From Planctomycetota bacterium (lineage in GTDB: Bacteria > Planctomycetota > Phycisphaerae > Phycisphaerales > UBA1924), in assembly GCA_963204725.1 (NCBI GenBank), contig CAUJHH010000058.1, forward strand, positions 124,001-188,000: a stretch of DNA of 64,000 nucleotides, in the 5' to 3' direction. This document shows, one piece after another, positions 50,174 through 58,403 of the stretch (positions are counted from its first letter, which is position 1; every line of letters starts with the position of its first letter). The translations under genes were made by a program, and so were the position numbers. Under the pieces are notes generated by a model. The model had not been told where the DNA came from, did no database searches, and saw nothing but the letters and a program-made list of their open reading frames with translations.

Positions 50174-51457
50174 ATGACCACCAGCCCCCGCACGATCTCC
50201 GGCACGCTCATGCTCCCATCGAGCGATCCCGGTTCGGTGCGCCTCATGCGGGGCACGCTCACGCTCAAGGACGGCCGCATCGAGTCCATCGCAGAGGGTG
50301 ATCCAGATGCGTCGGCCGATCTGGGTGGCGGGGGAACGCTGGTGATTCCGGGCCTAGTTGATGCCCACATGCACCTGCCTCAGTATGACTCGATCGGCAT
50401 CGACGGGATGACGCTCCTCGAGTGGCTCGACCGGGCCATCTTCCCCGCCGAGTGCGCCTGGGCCGACGCGGATCACGCGGGCGACATGGCCTCGCGCGTC
50501 GCTCGATCGCTCCTTTCGTTCGGCACAACGTCGATCTGCGCCTACGCGACAGTGCACCACGAAGGGACGAAGAACGCGATCGATGCCATATCGAGCGCGG
50601 GCATTCGCGCCATGGTGGGGCAGGTCCTCATGGATCGCAACGCGCCCCCCGAACTCTGTGTCCCCGCCGCTGCGCTCGTGAAACAGGCCGCCGCACTCAC
50701 CGAGTGGACCCGCGCCCTCTCCGCCCAATCGGGCGACCGCTGGCGCGTCGAGCACTCCGTCAATCCGCGATTCGCGATCTCCTGCACCCCCGAACTCCTT
50801 CACGGCGCAGGCCAACTGGCGCGAACACTGAACGCCCCGATGCAGACCCACATCTCGGAGAATCGGGCCGAGTGCGCGATGATCGCGCAACTCTTCGGCG
50901 GCCGCTCATACACCGGCGTCTATGAGGATGCCGGCCTGCTCGGCCCCCGCTCCATCCTCGCGCACGGTGTCTGGCTGACTCCCGAAGAGCACGCCACCCT
51001 TGCCTCGACCCGTTCCATCATCGCGCACTGTCCGACCGCAAACTCATTCCTCCAGTCGGGCGACTGCGACACGGGGGCCCTCCGGCGAGTGGCCATCCCC
51101 GTCGCCGTCGGCTCCGACATCGCGGGCGGCACAGATCGCAGCATGGTCCGCGTCGCCCGTGCCATGATCGAGACCAGCAAGCGAGTTCGCGAGCGATCGA
51201 GCGATGCGGCGAACAGAATCGTCTCTCCCGCCGAGGCTTGGTGGAACATCACGACCGGAAACGCCAACGCCATTGGCTGGCGCGCTACATCGCGCCTAGC
51301 TCCCGGCGTGGAGGCCGACATCCTCATCGTCCGCCCCGACATCCCGTGGGCGAACGCCCCCGATCCGCTCGGCACGCTGCTCTACGCGTGGGACGACCGC
51401 TGGCTGGAGCGAACTCTGACCATGGGCGAGGAACGCTGGCGTCGCCCCGGTCTCTGA
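50174..51457 (+). CDS. guaD: Amidohydrolase, probable guanine deaminase
   Basis: Zinc aminohydrolase of 427 residues. The metal-binding start reads PGLVDAHMHLPQYDSIGIDG. Then come LLSFGTTSICAYATVH, SVNPRFAISCTPELL, QTHISENRAEC (His ligand), ILAHGVWLTPEE, AHCPTANSFLQSGD and VGSDIAGGTDRSM (catalytic Asp). These match guanine deaminase, which converts guanine to xanthine. Other cyclic deaminases of the ATZ/TRZ group are possible. AAGGG 8 nt upstream. It converges on the uridylyltransferase gene with a 7-nt gap. Confidence 0.85.
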   Translation: MTTSPRTISGTLMLPSSDPGSVRLMRGTLTLKDGRIESIAEGDPDASADLGGGGTLVIPGLVDAHMHLPQYDSIGIDGMTLLEWLDRAIFPAECAWADADHAGDMASRVARSLLSFGTTSICAYATVHHEGTKNAIDAISSAGIRAMVGQVLMDRNAPPELCVPAAALVKQAAALTEWTRALSAQSGDRWRVEHSVNPRFAISCTPELLHGAGQLARTLNAPMQTHISENRAECAMIAQLFGGRSYTGVYEDAGLLGPRSILAHGVWLTPEEHATLASTRSIIAHCPTANSFLQSGDCDTGALRRVAIPVAVGSDIAGGTDRSMVRVARAMIETSKRVRERSSDAANRIVSPAEAWWNITTGNANAIGWRATSRLAPGVEADILIVRPDIPWANAPDPLGTLLYAWDDRWLERTLTMGEERWRRPGL

Positions 51458-51464
51458 TCCTCGC

Positions 51465-52916
51465 TCAGATCACCAGCTTCGCACCACGCTCGATCTTCGT
51501 TGGCAGCTTGGCGTTCTTCAGGTCCGCCGGTTCGAGCGCCGTCGCCGGATCGATCTCGAGCACACACTCCGGCTCGCCCGCCTCGTTCCTCGCCACATCG
51601 ACGCCGACGCTTTTGAGCCAGCGTGCCGCCCTCTCCGTCTGGAGTTTCGTGCAAGAATCCGGGCTGTCCGTTCCGCTCGCGTTCTTGATCGGCGCGAACT
51701 CCTCGACGCGATCCGTCTCGTACACGATCGATGCGCGGCACATTGGCAAGGCATCAAACACGAACCGCTCCAGCTTGACGCAGTTGGCCATCGTCGGCTC
51801 AACCCTCGCGCCTGTCGCCGGGTCCACACACGCGACCTTCTTCTCCGCGCGATGGAAGGGGAGCGAGAACTTCGCGTCCGTCGCCAGCCGCTCGACAAAC
51901 TCGACGCCCATCACGTGCACCGCGATCGACCCGGCGAGGAATCGCAGCGACCCGTCGGGCTCCCGCTCCCGCTGCAGTTCCATCGGCAGGTCAGAGTACT
52001 CGATCACTTCTGTGCGCCCCGAGCACGAGCAGAAGAGCCCGAGCTTCTCCTCGGCATACGCCTTCGGGATCATCTTGCTCGACATCTCCGCAGACGAATC
52101 CGGGGCCGATGCATGAAGCCCGATGAACACCGGATCGATCACGCGGACGGTCGCGTTGTCCACCTGGAAGTACGACAGCGTCGTGATCCCGCGCCGCTTC
52201 ATGTCAGCGATCGCGCCGGACTTGTGCAGGGCCGTGATCGAGCCCCCATGCCCGTCGGGGTTCGTTGCGATCTCCGAAGGCGACGCTATCAGCATCCTCC
52301 CTGTGGCCATGTCAAAGGACGGCAGCACGCCCTGAGGAAAGCACATCACCGCCTCGCGGCTCAGCCCGAAGTACCCGTGCTCGTTCATGAACGCGATCGT
52401 CGCATCATGATTGAGAGGGCTCGTCATGATGTACCATGGCACGATCCGGCCCGACCGCTTCGACCACGCCAGAATCTGCTCCGCGAACATCTGGAAGAGC
52501 GGCTTCCGCGTGACAGCGCCCGCCGGGTAGCACCCCTTCGGCCCGTCGTATCCGAGGCGCGTCCCCTGCCCGCCCGCGACCGTGAAGCAAGCCACACGCC
52601 CGGCGTTGATCAACTCGCGTCCTTTGGCGTCCGCCGCACCCCGATCCCACGCTCGCACCGGGCTCTTCGAATCGTTCGGGTAGTATGGGGCTGGGCGCAC
52701 ATCGGGGGGCAGCGCGAAGCCCGGCTTGCGCTTCACGTATGACTCCACCAACTCCGGAACTGCATCGAGGTCGATCCCCCGGACCTGAGCAATGAGCGAC
52801 GCCCGCTCCTCCTGATTGAGCCGTTCGTATGCCGCGAAGACGTGCCCCTGCCCGATCTGCATCAGGCGTGACGCGAGATCGGCGGGCGGTGCAACTGTGA
52901 CGGGGGTCGCTGGCAT
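51465..52916 (-). CDS. UDP-sugar pyrophosphorylase of eukaryotic UAP1 type
   Basis: Nucleotidyltransferase of 483 residues resembling eukaryotic UDP-N-acetylglucosamine pyrophosphorylase rather than bacterial GlmU. Signature VAGGQGTRLGYDGPKGCYPA carries the UTP-binding G-x-G-T-R-L-G and P-K-G. Further landmarks are PWYIMTSPLNHDATIAFMNE, VMCFPQGVLPSFD, PDGHGGSITALHKSG, FQVDNATVRVIDPVFIGLH and RFVFDALPMC. The start at 52916 has GGAG 8 nt upstream. Substrate may be GlcNAc-1-P or another hexose-1-P. A UDP-sugar dehydrogenase lies 900 nt away on the other strand, consistent with envelope sugar synthesis. Confidence 0.85.
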   Translation of the reverse strand: MPATPVTVAPPADLASRLMQIGQGHVFAAYERLNQEERASLIAQVRGIDLDAVPELVESYVKRKPGFALPPDVRPAPYYPNDSKSPVRAWDRGAADAKGRELINAGRVACFTVAGGQGTRLGYDGPKGCYPAGAVTRKPLFQMFAEQILAWSKRSGRIVPWYIMTSPLNHDATIAFMNEHGYFGLSREAVMCFPQGVLPSFDMATGRMLIASPSEIATNPDGHGGSITALHKSGAIADMKRRGITTLSYFQVDNATVRVIDPVFIGLHASAPDSSAEMSSKMIPKAYAEEKLGLFCSCSGRTEVIEYSDLPMELQREREPDGSLRFLAGSIAVHVMGVEFVERLATDAKFSLPFHRAEKKVACVDPATGARVEPTMANCVKLERFVFDALPMCRASIVYETDRVEEFAPIKNASGTDSPDSCTKLQTERAARWLKSVGVDVARNEAGEPECVLEIDPATALEPADLKNAKLPTKIERGAKLVI

Positions 52917-53028
52917 GCCTTGCTCTCCGGGACCGGCCCCGATTGAAGGGGCCCGCAAGCATCCTAGCGGATCGACCCGGACGGTTCAGCCCGGCATGCG
53001 CCGAAAGCCAACCGGCGTAGTGATGCGA

Positions 53029-53034
53029 TACGCT
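53029..53034 (+). promoter_or_regulatory. -10-like hexamer ahead of rpe
   Basis: TACGCT ends 7 nt before ATG 53042; there is no ribosome site. It is the same hexamer and spacing as at dinG. If transcription begins there, the start codon is 53042 rather than the in-frame ATG 53090. Confidence 0.35.
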
Positions 53035-53041
53035 CTTGGCA

Positions 53042-53755
53042 ATGACCCCTTCAGGCTCAACCAGCGTCGGCTCGATCTCCAATCTCTTCATGCGGTCCTC
53101 CGGCCGTGCGCTGGCCGCGCCGTCGATCCTCGCCGCCGACTTCGGCGACATGGCCCGGTGCTGCGAGCAGGCGATCCGCGCCGGGGCCGACCTGCTCCAC
53201 GTTGACATCATGGACGGGCACTTCGTGGACAACCTGACCATGGGACCCGACATGGTCAAGGCCCTGAGGCGTGCGTTGCCCGCGTCGTTTCTCGACGTTC
53301 ACCTGATGGTGACAAGCCCCGAGTTGTTCGTTGAGCCCTTCGCGACTGCCGGAGCCGACCACCTCACATTCCACGTCGAGATCGCAGAGCCCGCGCCACT
53401 CCGCGCACTCGCCGACCGCGTCCGTGCGCTGGGGAAGACCGCCGGCATCGCGATCAACCCCCCGACGCCGGTCGAGAAGCTCTGGCCCGTCGCCGACGCC
53501 TTCGAACTGGTCCTCGTAATGTCCGTCAATCCCGGCCGCGGCGGGCAGCCCTTCATCGCCGAGACGCTTGTGAAGACCCGCGCCGTCCGCGAGCGATTCG
53601 GCCCGCCCATGCGGGTCGAGATGGACGGAGGGATCGGGCCGGCCAACGCCGGGGCGGTCCGCGACGCCGGCTGCGACGTGCTCGTCGCGGGCTCCTCCTT
53701 CTTCGGCCAACCGTCCGAGAAGTGGGCGGAGATCGCCGCTTCCTTGCGGGGCTGA
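53042..53755 (+). CDS. rpe: Ribulose-phosphate 3-epimerase
   Basis: TIM-barrel epimerase of the pentose phosphate and Calvin pathways. Motifs: LAAPSILAADFGDM, LLHVDIMDGHFVDNLTMGPD, LDVHLMVTSPE, ADHLTFHVE, LVLVMSVNPGRGGQPF, VEMDGGIGPANA and VLVAGSSFFGQ. The metal ligands (His, Asp, His, Asp) are all in place. Starting at 53042 gives 237 residues; ATG 53090 would give 221, the more usual length, but has no ribosome site either. The product is not in doubt, only the first 16 residues. Confidence 0.95.
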   Translation: MTPSGSTSVGSISNLFMRSSGRALAAPSILAADFGDMARCCEQAIRAGADLLHVDIMDGHFVDNLTMGPDMVKALRRALPASFLDVHLMVTSPELFVEPFATAGADHLTFHVEIAEPAPLRALADRVRALGKTAGIAINPPTPVEKLWPVADAFELVLVMSVNPGRGGQPFIAETLVKTRAVRERFGPPMRVEMDGGIGPANAGAVRDAGCDVLVAGSSFFGQPSEKWAEIAASLRG

Positions 53756-53819
53756 GCTCTTCGACGAACCGAACGCCGCTCGCCCCATTACACTGTGTGC
53801 CAAGGAGCACGCGCTCGCG

Positions 53820-55181
53820 ATGTCCGACGAGTCACCACCAATCCCCGCATCACCAACACAGTCCACCCCTGAGGCGGATCGGCTCATCGCCCGCTTCGCG
53901 TCGCGTCAGGCGACGGTGGGGGTGGTGGGTCTTGGCTACGTCGGCCTTCCGCTTGTCCGCGCGATGCACGACGCGGGCCACCGTGTGATCGGCTTCGACA
54001 TCGACGAGTCCAAGATCCACTTGCTCAAGCAGGGGCAGGCATACCTCAAGCACCTCGGCGACGATCTCGTCTCCGAACTCGCCTCCTCCGACCGTTTCCT
54101 CCCGACATCGCGCCCGGGCGACCTCGCGGGCTGTGACGCGATCGTGCTGTGCGTGCCGACACCTCTGGGTGACCACCACGAACCCGATCTCTCGTACGTC
54201 GTCCGCTCCACAGAGATGGTCGCGGGCATCCTGCAGAAGGGGATGCTCGTCTCATTGGAGTCCACCTCCTACCCCGGCACCGCGCGCGAGGTCTGCCAGC
54301 CGCTCCTCGAAGCCGGTGGCCTGCGCACCGGCCGCGATTTCTACCTCGTCTTCAGCCCCGAGCGAGAGGATCCCGGCCGCAAAGACATGGAAACGCGTCA
54401 GATCCCCCGTCTGGTCGGTGGCGTGGACGGCGTGTCAACACTCGTGGGTGTCGCGTTCTACGCCTCCGCCGTGGATCAGGTCGTCGCTGTCGAGTCCGCC
54501 GAGGTCGCCGAGAGCGCGAAGCTGCTGGAGAACATCTACCGAGCCGTCAACATCGCGCTGGTGAACGAACTCAAGCCCGTTCTCGCCGACATGGGCATCG
54601 ACATCTGGTCGGTCATCCGCGCCGCTTCAACCAAGCCCTTCGGTTTCCAGCCGTTCTACCCTGGTCCGGGGCTCGGCGGGCACTGCATCCCGATCGATCC
54701 CTACTACCTCGCGTGGAAAGCCCGCGAGGCGGGGCACGTCACCCGTTTCATCGAACTCGCGGGCGAGATCAACTCGCTCATGCCCCGCTACGTCGTTGAT
54801 CGCGTGGCCGGCGGACTCAACCAGCACGCCAAGCCGGTAAAGGGCTCGCGCGTGCTCGTTCTCGGCATCGCGTACAAGCCGGATGTCGACGACATCAGAG
54901 AGACGCCCGCTGCGGAGATCATCACGCAACTCCAGGCACGCGGCGCGATCGTGACCTACCACGATCCGCTCGTGCCGCGATTCCCGTCGATGCGAAGCTA
55001 CACGCTCGATCTCGCGAGCATCGTGCTGACTCCTGAGACCCTGGCCCACGCGGACTGCATTCTGATCGTGACCAACCACGGCGGCGTCGACTATGCGATG
55101 GTCTCGGAGCACGCCTCGCTCATAGTCGATACGCGAAACGCGATGGCCGCATATCCCGGCCCAAATGTCGTCAAGGCATGA
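53820..55181 (+). CDS. UDP-N-acetylglucosamine 6-dehydrogenase-like nucleotide-sugar dehydrogenase
   Basis: NAD-dependent UDP-sugar dehydrogenase of 453 residues. Rossmann motif VGVVGLGYVGLPLVRAMHDA, then VLCVPTPLGDHHEPDLSYV, LVSLESTSYPGTARE, FSPEREDPGR, the SAEVAESAKLLENIYRAVNI helix, the catalytic cysteine in PGLGGHCIPIDPYYL (Cys289) and IAYKPDVDDIRETPA. FSPERxDPG and the IPIDP phrase resemble WbpA/WecC-type enzymes rather than plain UDP-glucose dehydrogenase. The product would be a UDP-uronic acid for surface polysaccharide. AAGGAG precedes the ATG by 12 nt; a TACACT -10 lies just upstream. Confidence 0.88.
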   Translation: MSDESPPIPASPTQSTPEADRLIARFASRQATVGVVGLGYVGLPLVRAMHDAGHRVIGFDIDESKIHLLKQGQAYLKHLGDDLVSELASSDRFLPTSRPGDLAGCDAIVLCVPTPLGDHHEPDLSYVVRSTEMVAGILQKGMLVSLESTSYPGTAREVCQPLLEAGGLRTGRDFYLVFSPEREDPGRKDMETRQIPRLVGGVDGVSTLVGVAFYASAVDQVVAVESAEVAESAKLLENIYRAVNIALVNELKPVLADMGIDIWSVIRAASTKPFGFQPFYPGPGLGGHCIPIDPYYLAWKAREAGHVTRFIELAGEINSLMPRYVVDRVAGGLNQHAKPVKGSRVLVLGIAYKPDVDDIRETPAAEIITQLQARGAIVTYHDPLVPRFPSMRSYTLDLASIVLTPETLAHADCILIVTNHGGVDYAMVSEHASLIVDTRNAMAAYPGPNVVKA

Positions 55182-55184
55182 CGC

Positions 55185-55844
55185 TCACCCACGCTGGCTC
55201 TCGCTCCACGGCCTGAGGTACGGCACGAGTTCCTCCGGGAGTTTCTGCAGCCCGCGCCGTCGTGCCTTGTCCACGGCATAGCGCAGCGAGTTGTGCATCC
55301 GTCTGCGAACGCTCTCGGTAACGTTCAGCCCATGGGCCTCCATCTCGCGGATCGCGAACACCCATGCGTGGTACTCCTCCAGACAACGCGGCTTGTATAC
55401 GTTGAATCCGATCGCGTGGTGCCCTATTTCGTGCAGGAAGACCGCCGCTGACATCGGCCCTTTCGGGCGTGGCGCCTCGATCAGACGTGACACCGTGCCA
55501 TCTCGATACTCGACCTGCCACGCGATCCCCGACATCGCGCTCCGCCACTTGCGAACGCGAACGCCGTACTCGCCCAGCTTGGCCTGAACCATCGCGTCGT
55601 ACTTCGCCTGCATCGCACCGGCGGCCTTCGAAGCAGCAGCACGCGCTGCCGGTGCGGTCTTGGATGAAGCCCTTGCGCCTTGCTGCGTGCCTCCGTTTCG
55701 CGCGCGACGAGGATTGGCCGACGGCTGAGACCGCGTGGCCTCTCGCGGCTTGGCCTCCACTCCCACGCCGAGCAAGTCCCAGAGTGTCTCGAGCACTCGC
55801 CCCACCTCATGCACCCCTTCCGGCTGGCTCTCTGCCCTGCTCAT
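55185..55844 (-). CDS. Putative zincin metalloprotease downstream of fmt
   Basis: About 219 residues. After a basic Ala/Ser/Arg-rich region, FLHEIGHHAIGF gives an HExxH motif. EEYHAWVFAIREM follows 15-20 residues later, whose glutamates could be the third metal ligand. KGPMSAAVFLHEIGHHAIG suggests a gluzincin-like single domain. No named family recognised. The start is uncertain: ATG 55844 overlaps fmt by 38 nt; ATG 55871 would overlap more, and neither has a good ribosome site. Third gene of a minus-strand run serS, fmt, this gene. Confidence 0.6.
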   Translation of the reverse strand: MSRAESQPEGVHEVGRVLETLWDLLGVGVEAKPREATRSQPSANPRRARNGGTQQGARASSKTAPAARAAASKAAGAMQAKYDAMVQAKLGEYGVRVRKWRSAMSGIAWQVEYRDGTVSRLIEAPRPKGPMSAAVFLHEIGHHAIGFNVYKPRCLEEYHAWVFAIREMEAHGLNVTESVRRRMHNSLRYAVDKARRRGLQKLPEELVPYLRPWSESQRG

Positions 55845-56871
55845 CAGGTGCCGCGCGCTCAAACCGCTCATCGCCGGAGAGACGCCGCCCGCGGGCGAAG
55901 TCGGGCCAGGCCATGATCCGCTTCCCCGCGGGCTGTACGTCGACGATCCGTATCGTCGAGCCCGAGCCGCACGCAACCAAACCGGCCGTCGCGTCGAGGA
56001 TCGAGCCCGGCTGGATGCGGCAACCCGCGAGAGGGGGTCCCGCCTCGCGTGATTCGGAACTCGGCGCCGTGCGTTGCACGCCCGGACGCACGTCATCGAC
56101 GACGATCGCTCTGCAGAGCTTCAGGGGCTCCGCGCGCCCGCCCGGCCCCGCCAGGTGCATCGTGACGCCCGGCCACGGGCTCAGCCCGTTGATCCGTCTC
56201 GCGCACGTGAACGCATCCTGAGCGAAATCCACGAAGCCATCCGCGCGAGAGAGTTTCGGCGCAAGTGTGACGAGCGACTCGTCCTGCTTCCGCCGATCGA
56301 GCGTTCCACGCGTGAAGTCTGCCAGCACGCGCTCGACCAGCCCAGGCCCCTCGGTGCTGAGCCGATCGTGCAGCTCGCCCGCCGTCTCCTGTTCGCCGAT
56401 CATCGAACGGCTCGACGCCAGCACCTCGCCCGCATCCATGCGATCCGCGAGCGTGATCACCGAGTTGCCGCTGTGCGTATCGCCGGCGACGATCGCCGCG
56501 TTGATCGGGGCCGCGCCGCGCCAGCGCGGAAGGATCGATGCGTGCAGGTTGATCGCAAAGACGTCGTCGAGCAGAACCGGTCCCAGCTTCTGCCCAAACG
56601 CGATCACGACCCACGCGTCCGCTTGCCATCCACGGATCTCGGCTACAACATCCGGCAGATTGCACTTCAAGGGCTTGAGCAAGGGCACGCCGGGCAATTC
56701 GTGCTGCGCGACCGCTCCGATCGGCGTCGGCGTGAGCGTGCCCCCTCGTCCGGCGGGCTTGTCCGGCTGCGTGACGACACCCATCAGCGAGTGCGAGCCA
56801 GCGAGCGCCCGCAGCGTCGGCACCCCGAACTCGCCGGAGCCGAAGAACGCGATGCGCATCGGTCGATCCAT
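55807..56871 (-). CDS. fmt: Methionyl-tRNA formyltransferase
   Basis: Formylates Met-tRNA(fMet) for initiation. The 354 residues include MRIAFFGSGEFGVPTLRAL, VVTQPDKPAGRGGTL, the catalytic NLHASILPRWRGAAPINAAI, DAGEVLASSRSMIGEQETAG, KLSRADGFVDF and INGLSPWPGVTM. A run GGAGGAGGA about 9 nt before ATG 56871 sets the start. The C-terminal ~30 residues are Arg/Glu-rich and overlap the next gene. It follows serS by 54 nt. Confidence 0.95.
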   Translation of the reverse strand: MDRPMRIAFFGSGEFGVPTLRALAGSHSLMGVVTQPDKPAGRGGTLTPTPIGAVAQHELPGVPLLKPLKCNLPDVVAEIRGWQADAWVVIAFGQKLGPVLLDDVFAINLHASILPRWRGAAPINAAIVAGDTHSGNSVITLADRMDAGEVLASSRSMIGEQETAGELHDRLSTEGPGLVERVLADFTRGTLDRRKQDESLVTLAPKLSRADGFVDFAQDAFTCARRINGLSPWPGVTMHLAGPGGRAEPLKLCRAIVVDDVRPGVQRTAPSSESREAGPPLAGCRIQPGSILDATAGLVACGSGSTIRIVDVQPAGKRIMAWPDFARGRRLSGDERFERAAPDEQGREPAGRGA

Positions 56872-56925
56872 CTCCGTCGGTCCTCCTCCCTGAGGCCGGA
56901 ATGCGAAGGCCGCAACACGCGTCGC

Positions 56926-58338
56926 TCAGCCGATAGCAGCCATGCCGTTCATGTACGGCCGGAGAACCTCCGGCACCGTCACGCTCCCGTCCGCGTTCTG
57001 GTACATCTCCAGGATCGGGATCAGGATCCGCGGGCTCGCTGCGACCGTGTTGTTGAGCGAGTGGCAGATCACCGTCTCACCCTTGCCGCTCGATCCGCCA
57101 CCCGACCGATACCTCATGTTGAGCCGGCGGCACTGGAAGTCGTACAAGCGACTCGCCGAGTGCGTCTCGCCGAACTCGCCCTTCGGCGTCCCATCGGTGC
57201 CGGCCTCGCCTCGTCCCGGCATCCAGCACTCGATGTCCACCATGTCCGCGTTCTTGACGCCCAGGTCCCCTGTGCAGCACTGGAGCAATCGGTAGGGGAG
57301 CCCGAGCGATTGCAGCAACTGCTCAACGAACCCGATCATCTTTGTGTGCCACGCGCGGCTCTCCTGCTCATCGGCCCGACAGATCACCACCTGCTCCACC
57401 TTGTCGAACTGGTGGATGCGATAGAGCCCCGCCGTGTCCTTGCCCGCCGCCCCCGCTTCACGCCGGAAGCACGTGCTGACCGTGACGTACCGGAGCGGGA
57501 GCGAGGCCTCGTCGAGGATCTCGTCCATGTGCAGGCCCATGAGCCCGACCTCGCCGGTCCCGGTCAGGAACGAGTCGTGCGAGCCCCCGCGATTCTTCTC
57601 ATCGACGACATACGCCTGCTCGCGCCCGGCGGGGAAGAAGCCGGTGCCGACCATCGCTTCCTCGCGCACGAGCACGGGGACGCTCATGGGCACGAAGCCG
57701 TGGGTGTGAACCATGGTGTCGATCGCGTACCGCAGGATCGCGCTGTGCAGTAGCATGCCCGAGCCGGTGAGGATGTACGACCGTGTGCCCGCGAGCTTGA
57801 CGCCACGCTCGAACGAGGCCAGCCCGTGCTTCTCGATCAACTCCAGGTGCGTTCTTGGCTTGAACCCCCGGTTCTGCTCAAAGGACTTCGAGAAGTCGTA
57901 CCCGCTCGGAGCCCACCGCCGGATCTCCACATTGTCCTCGCTCCCCTTACCCACGGGTACGTCCGCGTCGGGCGGGAGTGGCACCTGCAGGAGGAGATTC
58001 TGGAGTTCCGGGTCCAGCCCAGTGAGTTCGGCCTCGATCGCCTGCGTCGCGGACTTGAGCGCGAGCGGCTTGGCCGAAAGCTCGTCGATCTCTTTCTGGA
58101 TCGACTCGGCCTCGGTTCCGTGCTTGCCCTTCAGCGAACCCTTGAGCCTCCCGATCTGCGGCCCGATCTCCTTGGCGAGCCGATTCTGCTCGGCGCGAAG
58201 CTTGTCGAACTCGGTCTGGAGCGACCGCTTCCTTGCGTCGAGCGCGACAATCCGCTCGATGTCGATCGAGACGTTCTTGGCCTTGGCGCCCAGGGCAAAG
58301 TGGGCGGGATTCTCACGGAGTTGCTTCAGATCGATCAT
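56926..58338 (-). CDS. serS: Seryl-tRNA synthetase
   Basis: Class II synthetase of 470 residues. The N-terminal coiled arm (about 30-100: LQTEFDKLRAEQNRLAKEIG, LKGSLKGKHGTEAESIQKEI) binds the long arm of tRNA-Ser. The catalytic part has motif 2 CFRREAGAAGKDTAGLYRIH QFD-type sequence, TGDLGVKNADMVDIECWMPG and motif 3 NTVAASPRILIPILE. Start at 58338 gives MIDLKQLRENP, the family opening; the longer upstream frame is not coding-like. No ribosome site is visible; TACACT lies 9 nt upstream. Confidence 0.96.
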   Translation of the reverse strand: MIDLKQLRENPAHFALGAKAKNVSIDIERIVALDARKRSLQTEFDKLRAEQNRLAKEIGPQIGRLKGSLKGKHGTEAESIQKEIDELSAKPLALKSATQAIEAELTGLDPELQNLLLQVPLPPDADVPVGKGSEDNVEIRRWAPSGYDFSKSFEQNRGFKPRTHLELIEKHGLASFERGVKLAGTRSYILTGSGMLLHSAILRYAIDTMVHTHGFVPMSVPVLVREEAMVGTGFFPAGREQAYVVDEKNRGGSHDSFLTGTGEVGLMGLHMDEILDEASLPLRYVTVSTCFRREAGAAGKDTAGLYRIHQFDKVEQVVICRADEQESRAWHTKMIGFVEQLLQSLGLPYRLLQCCTGDLGVKNADMVDIECWMPGRGEAGTDGTPKGEFGETHSASRLYDFQCRRLNMRYRSGGGSSGKGETVICHSLNNTVAASPRILIPILEMYQNADGSVTVPEVLRPYMNGMAAIG

Positions 58339-58347
58339 GGGTCGATG

Positions 58348-58353
58348 AGTGTA
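58348..58353 (-). promoter_or_regulatory. -10-like hexamer ahead of serS
   Basis: On the minus strand TACACT ends 9 nt before the serS ATG, with no ribosome site between. The divergent gspE has its own TATACA 40 nt away, so the 65-nt gap holds two start signals. Confidence 0.3.
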
Positions 58354-58392
58354 GTCTTGGGCCCCGCCCGCTGAATGCTCCCCCCGCTTTCG

Positions 58393-58398
58393 TATACA
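58393..58398 (+). promoter_or_regulatory. -10-like hexamer ahead of the FHA-GspE gene
   Basis: TATACA ends 5 nt before ATG 58404; no ribosome site. Overlapping TACACT is an alternative reading. Consistent with a leaderless transcript divergent from serS. Confidence 0.3.
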
Positions 58399-58403
58399 CT
58401 GGC

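Noticed and set aside
49237-50370. 377-codon minus-strand frame across apgM, the membrane protein and guaD
   Set aside because: It crosses the junctions of three plus-strand genes and has no family features.
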